A program made the position numbers and the translations under genes. A DNA stretch of 64,000 nt. Origin: Apostichopus japonicus (lineage: Eukaryota > Echinodermata > Holothuroidea > Aspidochirotida > Stichopodidae). Below are positions 38,075 to 50,643 of this stretch, in pieces; positions within the stretch are counted from its first letter, which is position 1; every line of letters starts with the position of its first letter. The stretch is from contig NC_092578.1 of the NCBI RefSeq assembly GCF_037975245.1, forward strand, positions 16,500,821 to 16,564,820, in the 5' to 3' direction. The notes under the pieces are model-generated. The model did no database searches. It had not been told where the DNA came from and worked only from the letters and a program-made list of their open reading frames with translations.

Positions 38075-41000
38075 AGAAAATTCTATCAGAAAATGTTTTC
38101 AAGTGTCAGCACGCATCTTCCACATAGGACCTTGTTCTTGTCTGACTTTTTACAGTGCTGTTTCCAGAAACAAAAATGAAGGATGGGGATGGGGGTGGGA
38201 TGGTGTAGGGTGATTGATTCACACCCTGAGTTCTATACCTCTGGGTAATGTTGAAACTGTCTAACTTAGCTTGCTATATATCTGAAAGAGAAGGCCATGC
38301 ACTTCACACAACAATATGATCCTTGCATCATGAAAGTTTCACATCTCTATAATTAATCCCAGATACCTTGTGTACCCCCCATACTAAGGAACTTTAGGCC
38401 TTTGTCTGTGAATGATATTTATAGATGAAGATGGCTCCTTACTTAATCCCTACTGCCCCACTTTCTAAAAACAAACACAGCCAGTGCTCTGCACAGTTTA
38501 TCCCAGCTTTGCCAATAAGTTTTTATCTCCCTTGAAAAGTATCTGTTATCAGTAGAGAGGTAACAGGGAATAAAGACTGACACATTTAATTCCCTAAACA
38601 GGAAGTTTGTGATAAAGAAACCTTCATGTTACTGTCTCACTGTGGCAGGAAGCCATGGGAAGGGTAGTACTTCCCCTTGCCCTACAGGTTCCTGTGTTTG
38701 ATTTCTAGTGACTTCATGGGCCAATAATAAGCCTACTTACTGTATGTTTATACATTACTCTGGGAAAGATTGAAGAAGTTCTTGTATATTAATTTCTACT
38801 CATCGTTAGAACTTTAATCGAGTTGAATTTTAAGAAGAAGCATTTGTGTGGGATATTTTTCATCTCTGGATTACCATCGAAAGTTGTATTCTTTGCGAGT
38901 AAGGTTGCATGCATATACTGGTCCTACAGCATACAATAGTATTGTGAAATTTATACAAACAGGGATGAATACAATGTGTCAATAGCCTCCTTTTAATACC
39001 TTTTCTGTGTGTTTTGATGGTGATAAGGGAGAAATTTTGCCCAAGGGATCTGCATTTTACGGGTAACAAGCTACAACAAAAGTCAGGAAGGGATCATTTC
39101 TAAGTCTTTTCAATCCAGTGGAAGTGATCTATTACTGAATCGATCTTGGAATTTTTTTTTAGTTTTCTGAATCACAGGGAAATCTTTTGATGCCTCTCCT
39201 AAGGAGTGATTGGCTGCTGGTATCGAGTACAGTTTGTATTTTTACTCTTGGTTCAAATTTGGATTATTTTGTTGCTATTCACGTCGTATTTCTGCATAGA
39301 TATGATACTCCTTTAAGATTTGAAGAACCAAATCTTCAATGGTGTTCCTTTATTCAGTCGTCTTGTAAGTGGTAAAGTAAACATTTGCCTTTAAAAATTT
39401 CGGTTCAGTTTCCTATTAAGGTCATTGTCGATTCAGGGAGTTGTGGCTATTTCGTAAAGAGTTTCGTTATCCTTTTCTGTATTTGTTTTGGTAACAGAAC
39501 ATGTTTTCGTCCTGAAGTCAGGATGGAGCAGTAAAGATCTGTTATGTCATAATTGGGACAAATAGCTGCAACTTCATCATCAAACTTAAAGGATAGCAGC
39601 TGTTGCAGTTTGTGCTATGTCTAAATATGATAAGACAGTCATTGAATAATAGTCACCATTGCCAACTCTCCTAGCCTCTTCCTCCCCTCACCCTCCCCTC
39701 ACCCTCTCCTCTTCTTCCCCCTCTCCCTCCCCAAAGCGTATTTATTCACTGAGACATTCAATTGTCCATTCAACCCGTTTCAATTAATGTCTGGGGATAT
39801 TTCAGATCTATTCAGAACTACCAGGAAAGGGCTTTTGATGACTTTTGAAGTGATTTTAGCTGGCTTACAAATTTGGAGTCACTATGGATGACCTTAAAAT
39901 CCCCTTTGATTCAATCCTAAAGCTGTATCTTGGAGCTTTATGTCATAAAAGGGTTTTTATAACAGCAGCTGGGCTTTACTTAAAAATAGCTATGAGCTAT
40001 AAGGAAGGTGACCCTGAATCACCCTCTGATCAATTTTATGTTAGACCTATGTTGCCACAATAAACATTCCAACTGTATATGTTAGATTAAATGTTATGAT
40101 TGTAGCATACATACAGTTGATGTGTTAGGTGTATATATAGATATCCGTACCAAAATATCTCCTTCCTGTCACATTAACATATCGCCCAAAGGTGTTAAAA
40201 AAAAATTGTCCTTGCACTTTCTCTTTTTACTTTCATAGCTTTTTGTATTTTTATTATTTTTATCATTATTGTTATATATTTTTATTATTTTTTTTATAAA
40301 AATCTATTATCAAGATGGGGTTTGAGTGAAGAGCAGTAGTCATGTTGTGTATCTGCAATTTCCATTCTCCTGTAGATTTCGTGCCATTTCCAATGGAGGG
40401 GAACCGTTTTGTTAGTGCGAAATCATTGATGCATCAGAAAATTGACTTCTCCTAATATTAAATTGAAAAACTATACAAGGCTAAGTTCATTGAATTTTGT
40501 TTGTTACATCTGTGAGAAATTGCTTTTGTTACTTGTGAGATGTTGCTTAACTTTTTTTTTGGTGATCAGTTTTTAGGGATATTACCCCAAAGAACCATAA
40601 ATAAAAAAAATTAACAAGACAAAAAATAAATAAATAATAATAATAATAAAAAAATTAGAAAAATACCCAGCAGTTGGTTTGAATGCAATGACTTGATTTT
40701 AACTAGTATTCCGCTATGATTTTATATACAATAAAAAAAAAATAAACTAGCAACATTTTCTTGTTACAGTTTTCTTGCAAATTTCAAAAATTGCATCTCC
40801 ATTTTGGTTTTTCTTGTAATCAAACTGTTATGTTATTCACTATTCAGACTAGAAAGTTTGGAAAATGGTTCCAGTTCTCATTGCTTTGAATTCAGGAGGG
40901 GAGGGTGGGGGGGGGGGGGCAACAGGGGTACTGTACCACTTTCAACAATCACAGGAGAGAAGTTTGTTAAGTTTCCCTGAGGGTTATTATTTGATGTCCT

Positions 41001-44000
41001 CAATTTGCAGCTCACTTCCTGGTTTTCAGACCAATCATTTTACCTCCATGGTCCAATCAAGGTGACTGTATGATAACTATTGTCCTTCTATAGGGTAAAA
41101 CCTACCCCCATAGGGATATAATAACTCATCCTAGGCTATATACATCCCTCAAATCCCATATCAGTCTATAACCTCTCATATTTGGATTAGTTTCCCCCTT
41201 TCAGGGACACATTGGTTGCTCAATACAACAGACTCTTTTGTTGGTGACTAAGTGCCTTTATTCATCAAGCCCAAGCCTGAACTGCATTATTTAAAGGATA
41301 ACCTCGCACATAGGTGGCATTTTTCTCAAGTATTCAAGAATCGGTTCTTGTATCCTTGGCTTTGAAATTTCAAGTCCATAGTCAAACTGTTTTTTTTTCA
41401 TAGCCCATGTATTTTAAACTCTGTTGCATTCCAAAATAATTAATGTCAGATATACCAGGCAGTCTTCCCCCTGGATTTACATCATGATCATACATTTCAA
41501 AATGATCATGATAACTTTCAACATTACAACAGTGTTTTGCCAGCGATTAAAATCTGTGCTCCCCCTTTAAAATAAGTTGTATACTTTACTATTAGCCAGG
41601 GGTTGAATAGTCTAGAGTTCTTTCTGGATCGGAAACCACATGGACTCCCTACCATGCAAGTGAAGTAAAGGAATATTTGCTATTTATTTTGTGGTGGATA
41701 TGTAGAGGGGGATGAAGTAATTTGCTGCAGTGGTGGGAGGACAACCACAAATGGGTAAACGAGGTCCTGATACTTAACGAGCTCGAGCAGTGATTTTTTT
41801 CCACATCTGTGATATCAAACTTTGTCAACTACTGGATTCTATAAATTGATTTGTCTTAATCGTAAGGCAGGAGAGAATTCTATTACGTTCTACGAGATTC
41901 ATTTTTTTACATTGTGACTTATTTTCTCGGTCAAGTATCGACGACTTTTATATTCTGTGCCGGTATAGTTTTTCGTACCAGTGATTTTTTTCGATTCAGT
42001 TCAATTGGATGCGTTTACCTGGCTTGTTAATGGCCTTCGGCTTGGAATTCCATGATTTGTTTTTATTCCAAATTTCATTTGTAAGTTGTGGAGTTGAGGA
42101 GTGGATCATATAAGCTATGGTACATACCTTTTGTGTTATAATTTATGTGAAGTTGAAGGCTTTGTTGTAAAAGTATGAAGTTTTGATAAAAAAATGGCTG
42201 GATCAGTTCAAATCTTTCTGACTTTTTGTTGGGATCTTTATATTCCTTGATTTGGCTGGTAAATTGATCAAATTAAAACAGATTAAAAGTTGAAATCTGT
42301 GATCATTTCGTTTTGGTCTTTCACCTTTTAGTCTGTATTAGTTATTTTGGTCCACGATGAGTCAATGACTTTTCTTTGTTTTCCCGGATTTGATCTGTGG
42401 ACATACTCTTTTACTTCTGGAGACTTTGCCTTATATATTTTTTTATCTGTTCATTGTTTATTATTATTTCTTTGCTGAATGTTTTGAATGAATCACTTTT
42501 GCTGATGTTTGAAGAAAAGTCCTTTGCAAACATCATATGAAATTAAATATACGGTCTGTATGTTTATGTTGATGAAGGCAGCACAAGAGTGGTTAGGGTT
42601 GATGTCCTGTGAGGAGAGTCATGTTTGTTTGAAGTTTCATCTTATGTCAGGCCGAGTAAATTACTGGAAAAGTATGGATGAGAGATCCATTTGATATGAA
42701 CGAACCCTACTGTATTATGATCAAAGTCACAATTTTGGGTGGCAGGTTATTTTCATTGATGGATAGGTTTTCTTCTTAAAATAGAGTTACTAAAGGGTGT
42801 GTTACCTGTAGTGTAATTATGTTATTTTAAATTGTTTTTACATGAGTTGTAACAGGTAGGTTAATTTACTAGGCGAGAGTTTTTCACTCTGTCCAAATTT
42901 GTTATGGTTGGTCAGGTCCATCTTTTAAAACTGAAAATTTGATACCTTTATCATATTATTCATATATATCATTTCAATTGATCTATTTAAAATTATGTGG
43001 CATATTCTAAACTTGAAGAAATATAGAATGAAAGTATTGGGGGAGGATGGTTGGGGGGGGTTGGGAAAAAGGGTGGAGGGTTGGTTGTAAGATACAATAA
43101 TGTTGTATGTTGGTTCATAATTTGTGTAACTCTTAGAAATGCAAGAATTTACAGGTAGTATGGTTATAATTAAAACAAAAACACAGAATAAAACCCCCCT
43201 CTCTCCCCCCCCCCCAAAAAGTCATACAAAATCCTAAAAAAAAATATGAATATAAATTCAGTCATTTCATTAAGAAAATTGGCCCTTTTAAAAATTGAAT
43301 TTTAAACAAGGACTCAATTTGAAGTAGGTTGGTAGATAATTGAAAGCTGCTGTATTTTTGTCTTTAGGCAAACCATAACTATTTGCCAGAAGGTGGTATT
43401 TTTAAGTGATTTTTAGTTTCATAATTGGGTCATGATATGATTTCGATAAACTGGTATATTTAGGATGGCTCTCTCACTGTTAGTCTATAAAGCTGGCTGG
43501 CATTTCATAATGGTGACTGCATGTGAACTTAACACTCCAATTCCTTTGGGCAATTTCGCATCAGTCTCAGTGTTTTGATACTTGGGAGTAGATTTATACT
43601 CAACAACCAAGCCTACAGTTATGTGCCCTAGAAAGCTTTGTATGATTGAAAACACTCCAACAAAATAAAATAGATTTTTCGTTTTGAAAATTACTTTGAA
43701 GGACGTACTTCTAGTCTTTAAAATGAAGCGCAAGCTCCTGTTTTAACTATAAGTCGCAATAGAATTGTTTGATGTTGCCGCGACCTTCTACATTCTCCAT
43801 CTTTCGATCTCTCCGTAGAAAGTATAGAGATTGTTATGTAGCATTCGTAGGTTTACGTAGACATCTTTTAGACTGTTTGTTTTGCTTGTATTGATTGGTG
43901 CAGAATGCAGATGCTCACAAAACAAGGTACACGCTGTTGTTGTAGTCGTAGTACTGCCGTAACATAAACCCAATTTAAAGTGAGCTTGCATGCAAATCAG

Positions 44001-47000
44001 CTGTGTGTCGGATGAAGCTCTGCGGTACTTTGAAATAATCATCTGTGTGATTGTGAGTTCGGGCTAGAAAGGCAAGAATTTGAAATTGTTACATTTGGTC
44101 TCCAGGGCTTATATTCACCTGTATGTGGAAACATGTAATTTTTCATTTTTGATGTAATATTTGTCTGTGTAAAGTATATTCACTTCTGATAGGTTTTTAT
44201 TTCTCCCAAAAATCTTTTTTTTTTTTTTACTGGATGATATGTACAGTTAAGAAGATGATGTTTCACCTTTTTTTTTAATACTAGAGTAACATAGGAAAAT
44301 TGACTGCATAGAATAACATGGGAAAGTTCATGAAAATCAACTTGAGAAAACAGTGTAAAATTCATTATATATGGTGTTTTGAACACCCAAATTGAAACTT
44401 GACTATCTAACACAACAATGACTGAAGAGAAAGACCCATTCCCCACCCCTTAACCCTTTCCCATCCAACCTGTTGTCCCCTCCCCTTTCCCCCCCAAAAA
44501 AAAATCATAGCTCAGGCTCTCTCAGATTAGTTCAATTGTTCTCATCTCTTCTGTCAAGGCTGATAAAAGAAGAAAAAGGTTTTAATTTTAGGTAAAAAAG
44601 CTCCAACTGTGTAAATTGTAATTTAACTGAATTTGAGCTTTTCTCCTCCTCAAAGAATTGATGTAGAGTATATAGATATATTTACGTCGCCTCATATTCA
44701 CATTGAAATGACACTTTATGTAGTGGTAGAAAGAACTCTAGTAACAAATTTGTTACTCATACATATAGCCTTGATTATAGCTATGGTTCGTTGTAACGTG
44801 TTCTAGTGACCCAATCAAAACACTCGAAATATCGATACCAAGAACCTTGCTATTATTGGAGACCTCAGCTTACTACGCATCTCATTAAAACGGAACAATA
44901 GAAAACATTTCAGTCATACTGGCTAACAGGATAGCTCTATAATTGCTTTTTCGTTGAATGAACGAGGCTGGAACCATCTATATATATATATATATATGTT
45001 GGATTGATTGTTTTGAGTATCAAATTGTGAATGATGGAAAGACCTTGCTCTATGCCTGGGAAATAAATGAGTAAGCATTAGGTTCTAAAATTCATGCTCA
45101 GACGTACAATTTTGCTTAGTCTTTTTGTGAAATTTCAACTTGGAACATTGCTTAAGAGGTAACATTTTCTGGAAATAATAAATTGATGTTCTTTTGGTGA
45201 TTGGCTAGTTTCTGCAGCATTCCAGAGTATCAATCAGTTTTGGCCTTTTACTCAGTTTACTGCCACCAATTTTGGCTTGTGTGTTTGTATCGTGTTGTTT
45301 ACAATTTCAAACATCTTGCTTCCCTCAGGATGGACTCAAACAGATGAAAGTTAGCTTTGCACTACTTGATGATAGTTTCTGCAATCATTTTTTTTTTTGA
45401 GGGAAAACACTTCTTGTTTTAAAGGTTTTACACTCTGTTGTGCTGCTGAAAGTAAGGTGTGGAGGATATTTGCAGATACTTTTCTCGTTCATCTAAGCGT
45501 TGTGGTGTTTCTTTCATCTATCCCGGCGGAGGCTTATAATACTATCAAGGAAATTTGGTAGGATAAGTGAAAAGCACTCTTCAACATCTCAAGACCAAGT
45601 TCTTCGCTGCAAAGAATAGCATTTGTTTGCAGGTTTTTTGTTGTTGAAAAGTTTCTTTCTTTGCATAGGAGCTCTCTACAACTCTTTTTCATTCTTTTGC
45701 ATTTGATTGTCTTTTTGATTGGACAAAGTAAAGGATTGTCCAAACAGAGTAAAGATTACTCACTGGTTGTTTAGTGCTTCAAGGCAGCCTGATGTGTTGT
45801 TAATGCACTCGTGATCCGCACAATGGGATGTAATGTGTCAGTATTTACACGGTGGTTTTCTGAGTGCAAACAATATTATTTGATGATCCCCGGTTCTTTT
45901 TGTGGTATTCTTTGGGTCACAAACACTTAATTGATGGTAAACACTCTTTGGGCGATACAGGCTCCACTCTGGCAGCTGAATGGAGGAGAGTTGAATTGAT
46001 CATAATTCAGAATCAATAGGAATTTCACATTTTTTTATGGGGAAGGGGGAGGGGGGAGGGGGAGGGTTGTACTGTCCGGATGTCAACTTTCAGAGGTAGT
46101 TGAGGATTAGTTCATGATTTTTGACCTATTTCTCTCCTTAGAAGAACATTTATTTTGTCATCACTACTGTATGTTAATCTTTTCGAATAGTGTTCCGTAG
46201 TGGGTTTCCTCTCCACACTTTAGGAATTGGTACAAAAATACTTTGTGGTCGGTGAATTTCTCCTAAAGTTAGAAGTACATTTTACCTCGGAATGTGCATT
46301 CCAATAACACATTCTTTTTTTCACATTTCCCTTTCAGAAAGGCAAAAAGGAAGCATAGCAGTAAAAATTGTAAATGTATTCATACAAATTATTTGCAAAC
46401 ATTGAACAAATACCACTTGATGAAGACATGCCAGGAGTGTGTCTCAATAAATCTAGATCAGTTAGGTATCAAAGATTGTCAAAACTAAATAATTGTCAAC
46501 CAATCATAGGCAGCTCTTCTACAAGATGGTTTTCTTACCAAATCCCATAAAAATCAGTCAGAAAAAAAGTTTGTATCAAACAAAGTTTTTATCAGGATCC
46601 TTTCAATTCTTTTATTAACTTAGTAAGATGTGAAAATTAATTCTTATTTTTGGTTAATTGGATATGAAAATCATCCTAAAATAGATACATAATATCTATT
46701 CCAGTCAGACCTTTTAAACAAATCTTTCTATTCAGGTTATGTACTCTCTTTGTTCAGTACTTGGGCAACAATATTTATTTATATATTTTATTTTTTTTCA
46801 TTTTTTAAAGTTAATTGATATGTTTTTCTGATGACCTTATGACTGGGGTGTGACATCCTATTCAGTCAGTTCATGCCTAAAGATATTTTAAGCTTAGCAG
46901 ATAATGCTTTGTGGCATTTTGTACACAGAATTTGATCTCGTTGGTAAACAACATATATATTGCCTTCTTCTTTGTTGACTGTAAACAGGTTTGCACAAAC

Positions 47001-47700
47001 TGGGTAATATTGTTCACACTTCACAGTAGACCGCATCGAATGTAACATAAACATAAGTCACCCCAAAGTGAAAGTGTTGAATAGCTTCCTCACAATAAAA
47101 CCGGAAATTTTATGTTTTTACTTGAGAAAACAGTAGTTGTGATAGACGGAAGCATGTGGTGTAACCTTGCTTGGTGTCACCGTGATTCCTGCCCGTTCTG
47201 AATCTACAATGCAAAATACCAACCGTAATTTTACAAATACTCTCTCTCCCTCTCTCCCTCTATCAGCTTTATTTCACACCTTCCTGCATGCAGCTCTTGA
47301 TGCAATGCCAGCAAATTTTACTAAATTGTGAACTAATTAGATTAACCGAGCAGTATATACACACACACGCTGAAGCTACAGGCGGTGTGTCGTAGGCAAA
47401 TGTGGAAGTCACAATTAAGTTTGCAAGTCTGTTCTCTGTGTGTACATGGTTTCAGGCATGTATGTAACTAAGATATATATACCACTCTGGGGGAAGCAAT
47501 GGTATAATATCATATCCTCTCACACAGAAGTGTAATATAAGCTCTTAGGGTACAACAATTAGGAGACTTTCTTTCAATTATGGTCTCGACATCATCAGCG
47601 ATTTAAGTGGTAGTGCAAACTTTTTCATGTTTTCTTGTAAAATTGGATTAGTTTAAACTATTTAGGGTGTGAATTTAACCCCAGGATTTCATACAGTTAT
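38075..47700. other. Gene-poor AT-rich DNA
   Basis: It contains simple-sequence features only: a C/T tract at 39668-39733, a G-run at 40902-40919, a TAA-rich patch at 40628-40650, a TA microsatellite at 44979-44998 and a G-rich tract at 46040-46067. I recognise no exon or RNA gene. Confidence 0.4.
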
Positions 47701-47714
47701 TGAATTTAATTCTT

Positions 47715-48160
47715 TGAATTGTGATGGAGTTGTGTGAGGAAAAGTTCTTTTGGACCTTCTTGGAGACATATTGTCGTTTTTGAAATGGATAGAATGTGTG
47801 GACTTGTCATCATCTTGATTGGCACCCAGCTGTCTAATTAATGGAAAGATCGGCTTATCTTCTTGGTTCAAACCCTGCGTGAGATACAGTTTAATTTCTG
47901 TAAGGAATTTTTTTCAAGGATGAAAGATTAATTAATTATTGTAAGTTGTAATCTCTGTAAGTACTGTAAGTTGAAAGTTACATAGACCCTTCTAAGAAAT
48001 TGTCCCTTCTAAGAAATTGTCCCTTCTAAAAAATTGGACAAAGAATAGAAAATTGGACAAAGAATAGGACTTTGACTAAAGGTGTGATTGAGTTGTGTGA
48101 GGGAAAGTTTTTTGGACCTTCTTGAAGACAAATCGCCATTTGAAATTGATAGTGTGTGCT
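47715..48160 (+). repeat. Diverged ~80 bp direct duplication and two short tandem arrays
   Basis: About 47718-47800 and 48082-48160 share GAGTTGTGTGAGG-AAAGTT, TTTGGACCTTCTTG-AGACA and TGATAG/GGATAG-TGTGTG. Between them lie three 17-bp units (CCCTTCTAAGAAATTGT, from 47987) and then two 19-bp units (AATTGGACAAAGAATAGGA-like), ending about 48068. Confidence 0.75.
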
Positions 48161-48169
48161 GCCTAGGGG

Positions 48170-49375
48170 AGAGCCTTTCTCCAAATTTTTGTCTACTTTT
48201 TTTTAGAAAGTGGGGTCTGCCTGCACCCCTGGGAAAGCTTTGCGTCCCCTTCTCCTAATAGATGGCCCCAACATGGACCTTTTCTAACTTAATAACATCC
48301 ATTTCTGAATATACTGACCCATTTAAAAGGAATTTCTTGGATTCAATGCCACATAAACAGCCTGTTATATTCTGTTATCTCCATGTTTTTAGTTGTTGTT
48401 GCTGTTCCGTAATATCATATTCTTGTACACAGTCTATCATCGCGTGTATCAAATTTCTACTCTGGTGACTTGTTTCTTTTGTCTGTAAGATTTGATTAGA
48501 AGGAAGAGAAAGCTGCAGTTTTTGTCTGGCAACAATAATTGTTTGCTTTTCATATTTTAATAGTCTAATTTTGTGGAAACTATTTGTATAAATATCTGCT
48601 ATGAATCATTCATAAATTAGAAGAAGAAACCGTATAAAGTTTTAATGCATTCCTGTAGCTTGATAAGAGTTGTTTGTTATTCAGTGATCAAATATGTAAA
48701 TTCATAGTTGTAGAATTGTACATATTCTACCTTAAAGCAAACCAGTTATTGATTTGCTCTGAGACAAGTATCATGCTAGTATACATGTATAAACTTGCCG
48801 AGTTGGCAAAATTGGAATTCCATTTTATCAACAGAATATTTTCATTGTATAGTCGTTACAGAACTGCGTTACGCACTGTCATATGTGTTATCATCCTGTA
48901 TGTTAGGCTAAGCATGACCAGAGTATCTGATAGCTGTACATATGTTCACTTGTTGTAAACATACCATCAACTTTTGCCAAAATGGTCTACCAGGGTGGTA
49001 TTTAGTTTTGATAAGTGTATTTGTGACAGAATTTGTTGGCAGAGATGAATGGACACCGTAGCTAGTCACTAGTGTCAGATTGGATTTTTTTTTTTACAAC
49101 TACTGGTAATTGGTGTATGGCTTATTGCACAGTTTTTGTATGAGGTTTGCATGGTGTGTCTATGATATAAATGGCATGTAATGTCATGAAGGATTGTTGT
49201 CTGTTTTGTGGGTGTTACATCACAATCGGTCGTTACAGTAATTGCTAATGATTTGTGATAGCGGTTGTTTGTGTGGTCAAGGGATTATCTTCCTCTTCTT
49301 TCTTGGTTGCCACTGGTATTATTTGAATTGACACCAGCGTGCTTTCAGCTGAGTCGTTAGTTGTGTATAAATGTG
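48170..49375. other. Intergenic AT-rich DNA
   Basis: Nothing recognised. The frames here lack domains. Confidence 0.4.
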
Positions 49376-49380
49376 AGAAG

Positions 49381-49452
49381 GCTTGATGTCTTGATCCTGG
49401 CAAGAACTTCTTGAAAAGGTGAACGAGAACTCACAGGATCAAAACATCAGGC
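49381..49452. mobile_element. Penelope-like element scrap with inverted 19-bp arms
   Basis: 49381-49399 (GCTTGATGTCTTGATCCTG) and 49434-49452 are inverted repeats of each other with two mismatches. The left half, with GGCAAGAACTTCTTGAAAAGG, aligns with the segment at 61694-61733, which matches a phrase typical of Penelope-like retroelement termini. No reverse transcriptase is visible. Family assignment is an inference. Confidence 0.4.
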
Positions 49453-49459
49453 CCTCTTT

Positions 49460-50320
49460 ATAACATTTATTTATACTCCTGCACAGGCTCTTTGCAGTAG
49501 CAACGCGGTTTGTGAACAATTTTCTCTTATTGTACATGAGATAGTGAAAGTCTGGTCTATGGTCTATCATTGTTGGTTGCATACTTTATATAGTTGGATT
49601 ATAAGGAACTACCAATGTTGCAGCTTATTTCCATATTTGGTTTATTTTTCCTGCGAAGTTCCAGCGAACATCACTTTCTCTTATATGTATTGCTTATATT
49701 GGCCATCTCCGTCTCGATGTGGGGGACGAAAAATTCACATTGCAAATGGAGATTTGTTATTGTGGAAGTTTTTCAGGATGTCCTCAATTTGTTTGTATGG
49801 AAGAGCTATTAGTTGGTCTAGTTGGCCGGCCAGGGACACTTTGCATGCAAAGTTTAGCTATTTTTTCAGTATAGAAATAGAGAGTGTAAGAGTAGAAGAT
49901 AAAAAAAATCAATACTTCAGATTTTTTTTCTTCTTTTTTGGTCATTTTGCTGAACGTGCATTTCTTCCCTGTTGAAGATCAGATGTCTATCCATGATTCA
50001 ATTCTGTCGTCTATATGTCGTGCATATTTCCTCTCGACGCCCGATAGTAGTGTGACATTGTGTGTTACAGGAAGCTTATAATATACTTTTCAAAAAGTAA
50101 TCGTTTGGAATTTCAAAAATTTTCTGTGGGAAAAATGAAATCTTGAAATGTGTTTTAATTTTTCAGAAAGTGAAGGTTGTTAATAAACCCATTTAAAGAA
50201 GAATTTGACAGGTAAAACATTAATAGATGATGCCTGTATGCAGCCAGATGTGTTTACTGATGTAACAATTTGGAGGGGAGAAGTACATTCCTCTATTTGC
50301 TTGCAATCTGTGTTTTTTAG
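49460..50320. other. Region upstream of the candidate FMNL 5' exon
   Basis: I could not place a promoter. A 143-codon open frame at 49544-49975 begins at GTG, has no domain and is probably chance. A polypyrimidine stretch ending TGTGTTTTTTAG at 50320 could be the 3' splice site of a spliced leader or 5' UTR exon. Confidence 0.35.
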
Positions 50321-50349
50321 AAACAAATGACTTATTAAGATTGATCAAC

Positions 50350-50643
50350 ATGGGGCAGGGTGACTCTACGCCTAGTCCGATCCACAATGACTTTGTTAAC
50401 AATACGGGCGATGACTTCGCTAATCGGCGTCAGAATAAACGCCACCAGAGCTTCAATAATCACAGTATTCCTAAACGGAACAATCCCATGTATTCGTCCA
50501 TGCCCGTTCGCAATAAGCGAGGGCGCAATAATGTGGATAGTGTTAAACTAGCGAGTGTGCACATTATTGAGAGCATTCCGACGGAAGTCTATCTCATGAG
50601 GAGAAGGCAGATGCAAGCGTGGCAAACCTACAGGGGAATTCAT
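50350..50643 (+). CDS. Candidate first coding exon (possible FMNL N-terminus, myristoylation motif)
   Basis: This open block of 98 codons runs from an ATG in strong context (AACATGG) to a consensus donor GTGAGT at 50644, ending in phase 0. That matches the phase-0 acceptor of the FMNL exon at 59115. The protein begins MGQGDS, which fits the MGxxxS/T pattern for N-myristoylation, as in vertebrate FMNL proteins that start MGN. The rest is hydrophilic and rich in Asn and Arg (NDFVNN, NRRQNKRHQS, RNKRGRNN) and ends MQAWQTYRGIH. It is less AT-rich than its flanks. Against membership, the ELEERF-type block that normally precedes exon 2 in FMNL proteins is absent here and was not found in the following intron. 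It may be an alternative N-terminus, a first exon of another transcript, or a chance open frame. A tiny upstream frame (ATGACTTATTAA at about 50327) precedes it. Confidence 0.4.

Noticed and set aside
46866-47054. Minus-strand 62-codon frame with CTKCHK
   Set aside because: Cys/His spacing is too sparse for a zinc-finger call and there is no other support.
49544-49975. 143-codon plus-strand open frame
   Set aside because: It begins at GTG, is rich in Cys, Phe and Tyr as expected for AT-rich chance sequence, ends in a poly-Phe stretch from a T-run, and has no recognisable domain or splice sites.
50350-50643. Minus-strand hydrophobic frame (VIIEALVAFILTP region) over the candidate exon
   Set aside because: It is open only as a shadow of the plus-strand frame, has no good start and no family match; the plus strand has start context, donor and phase support.
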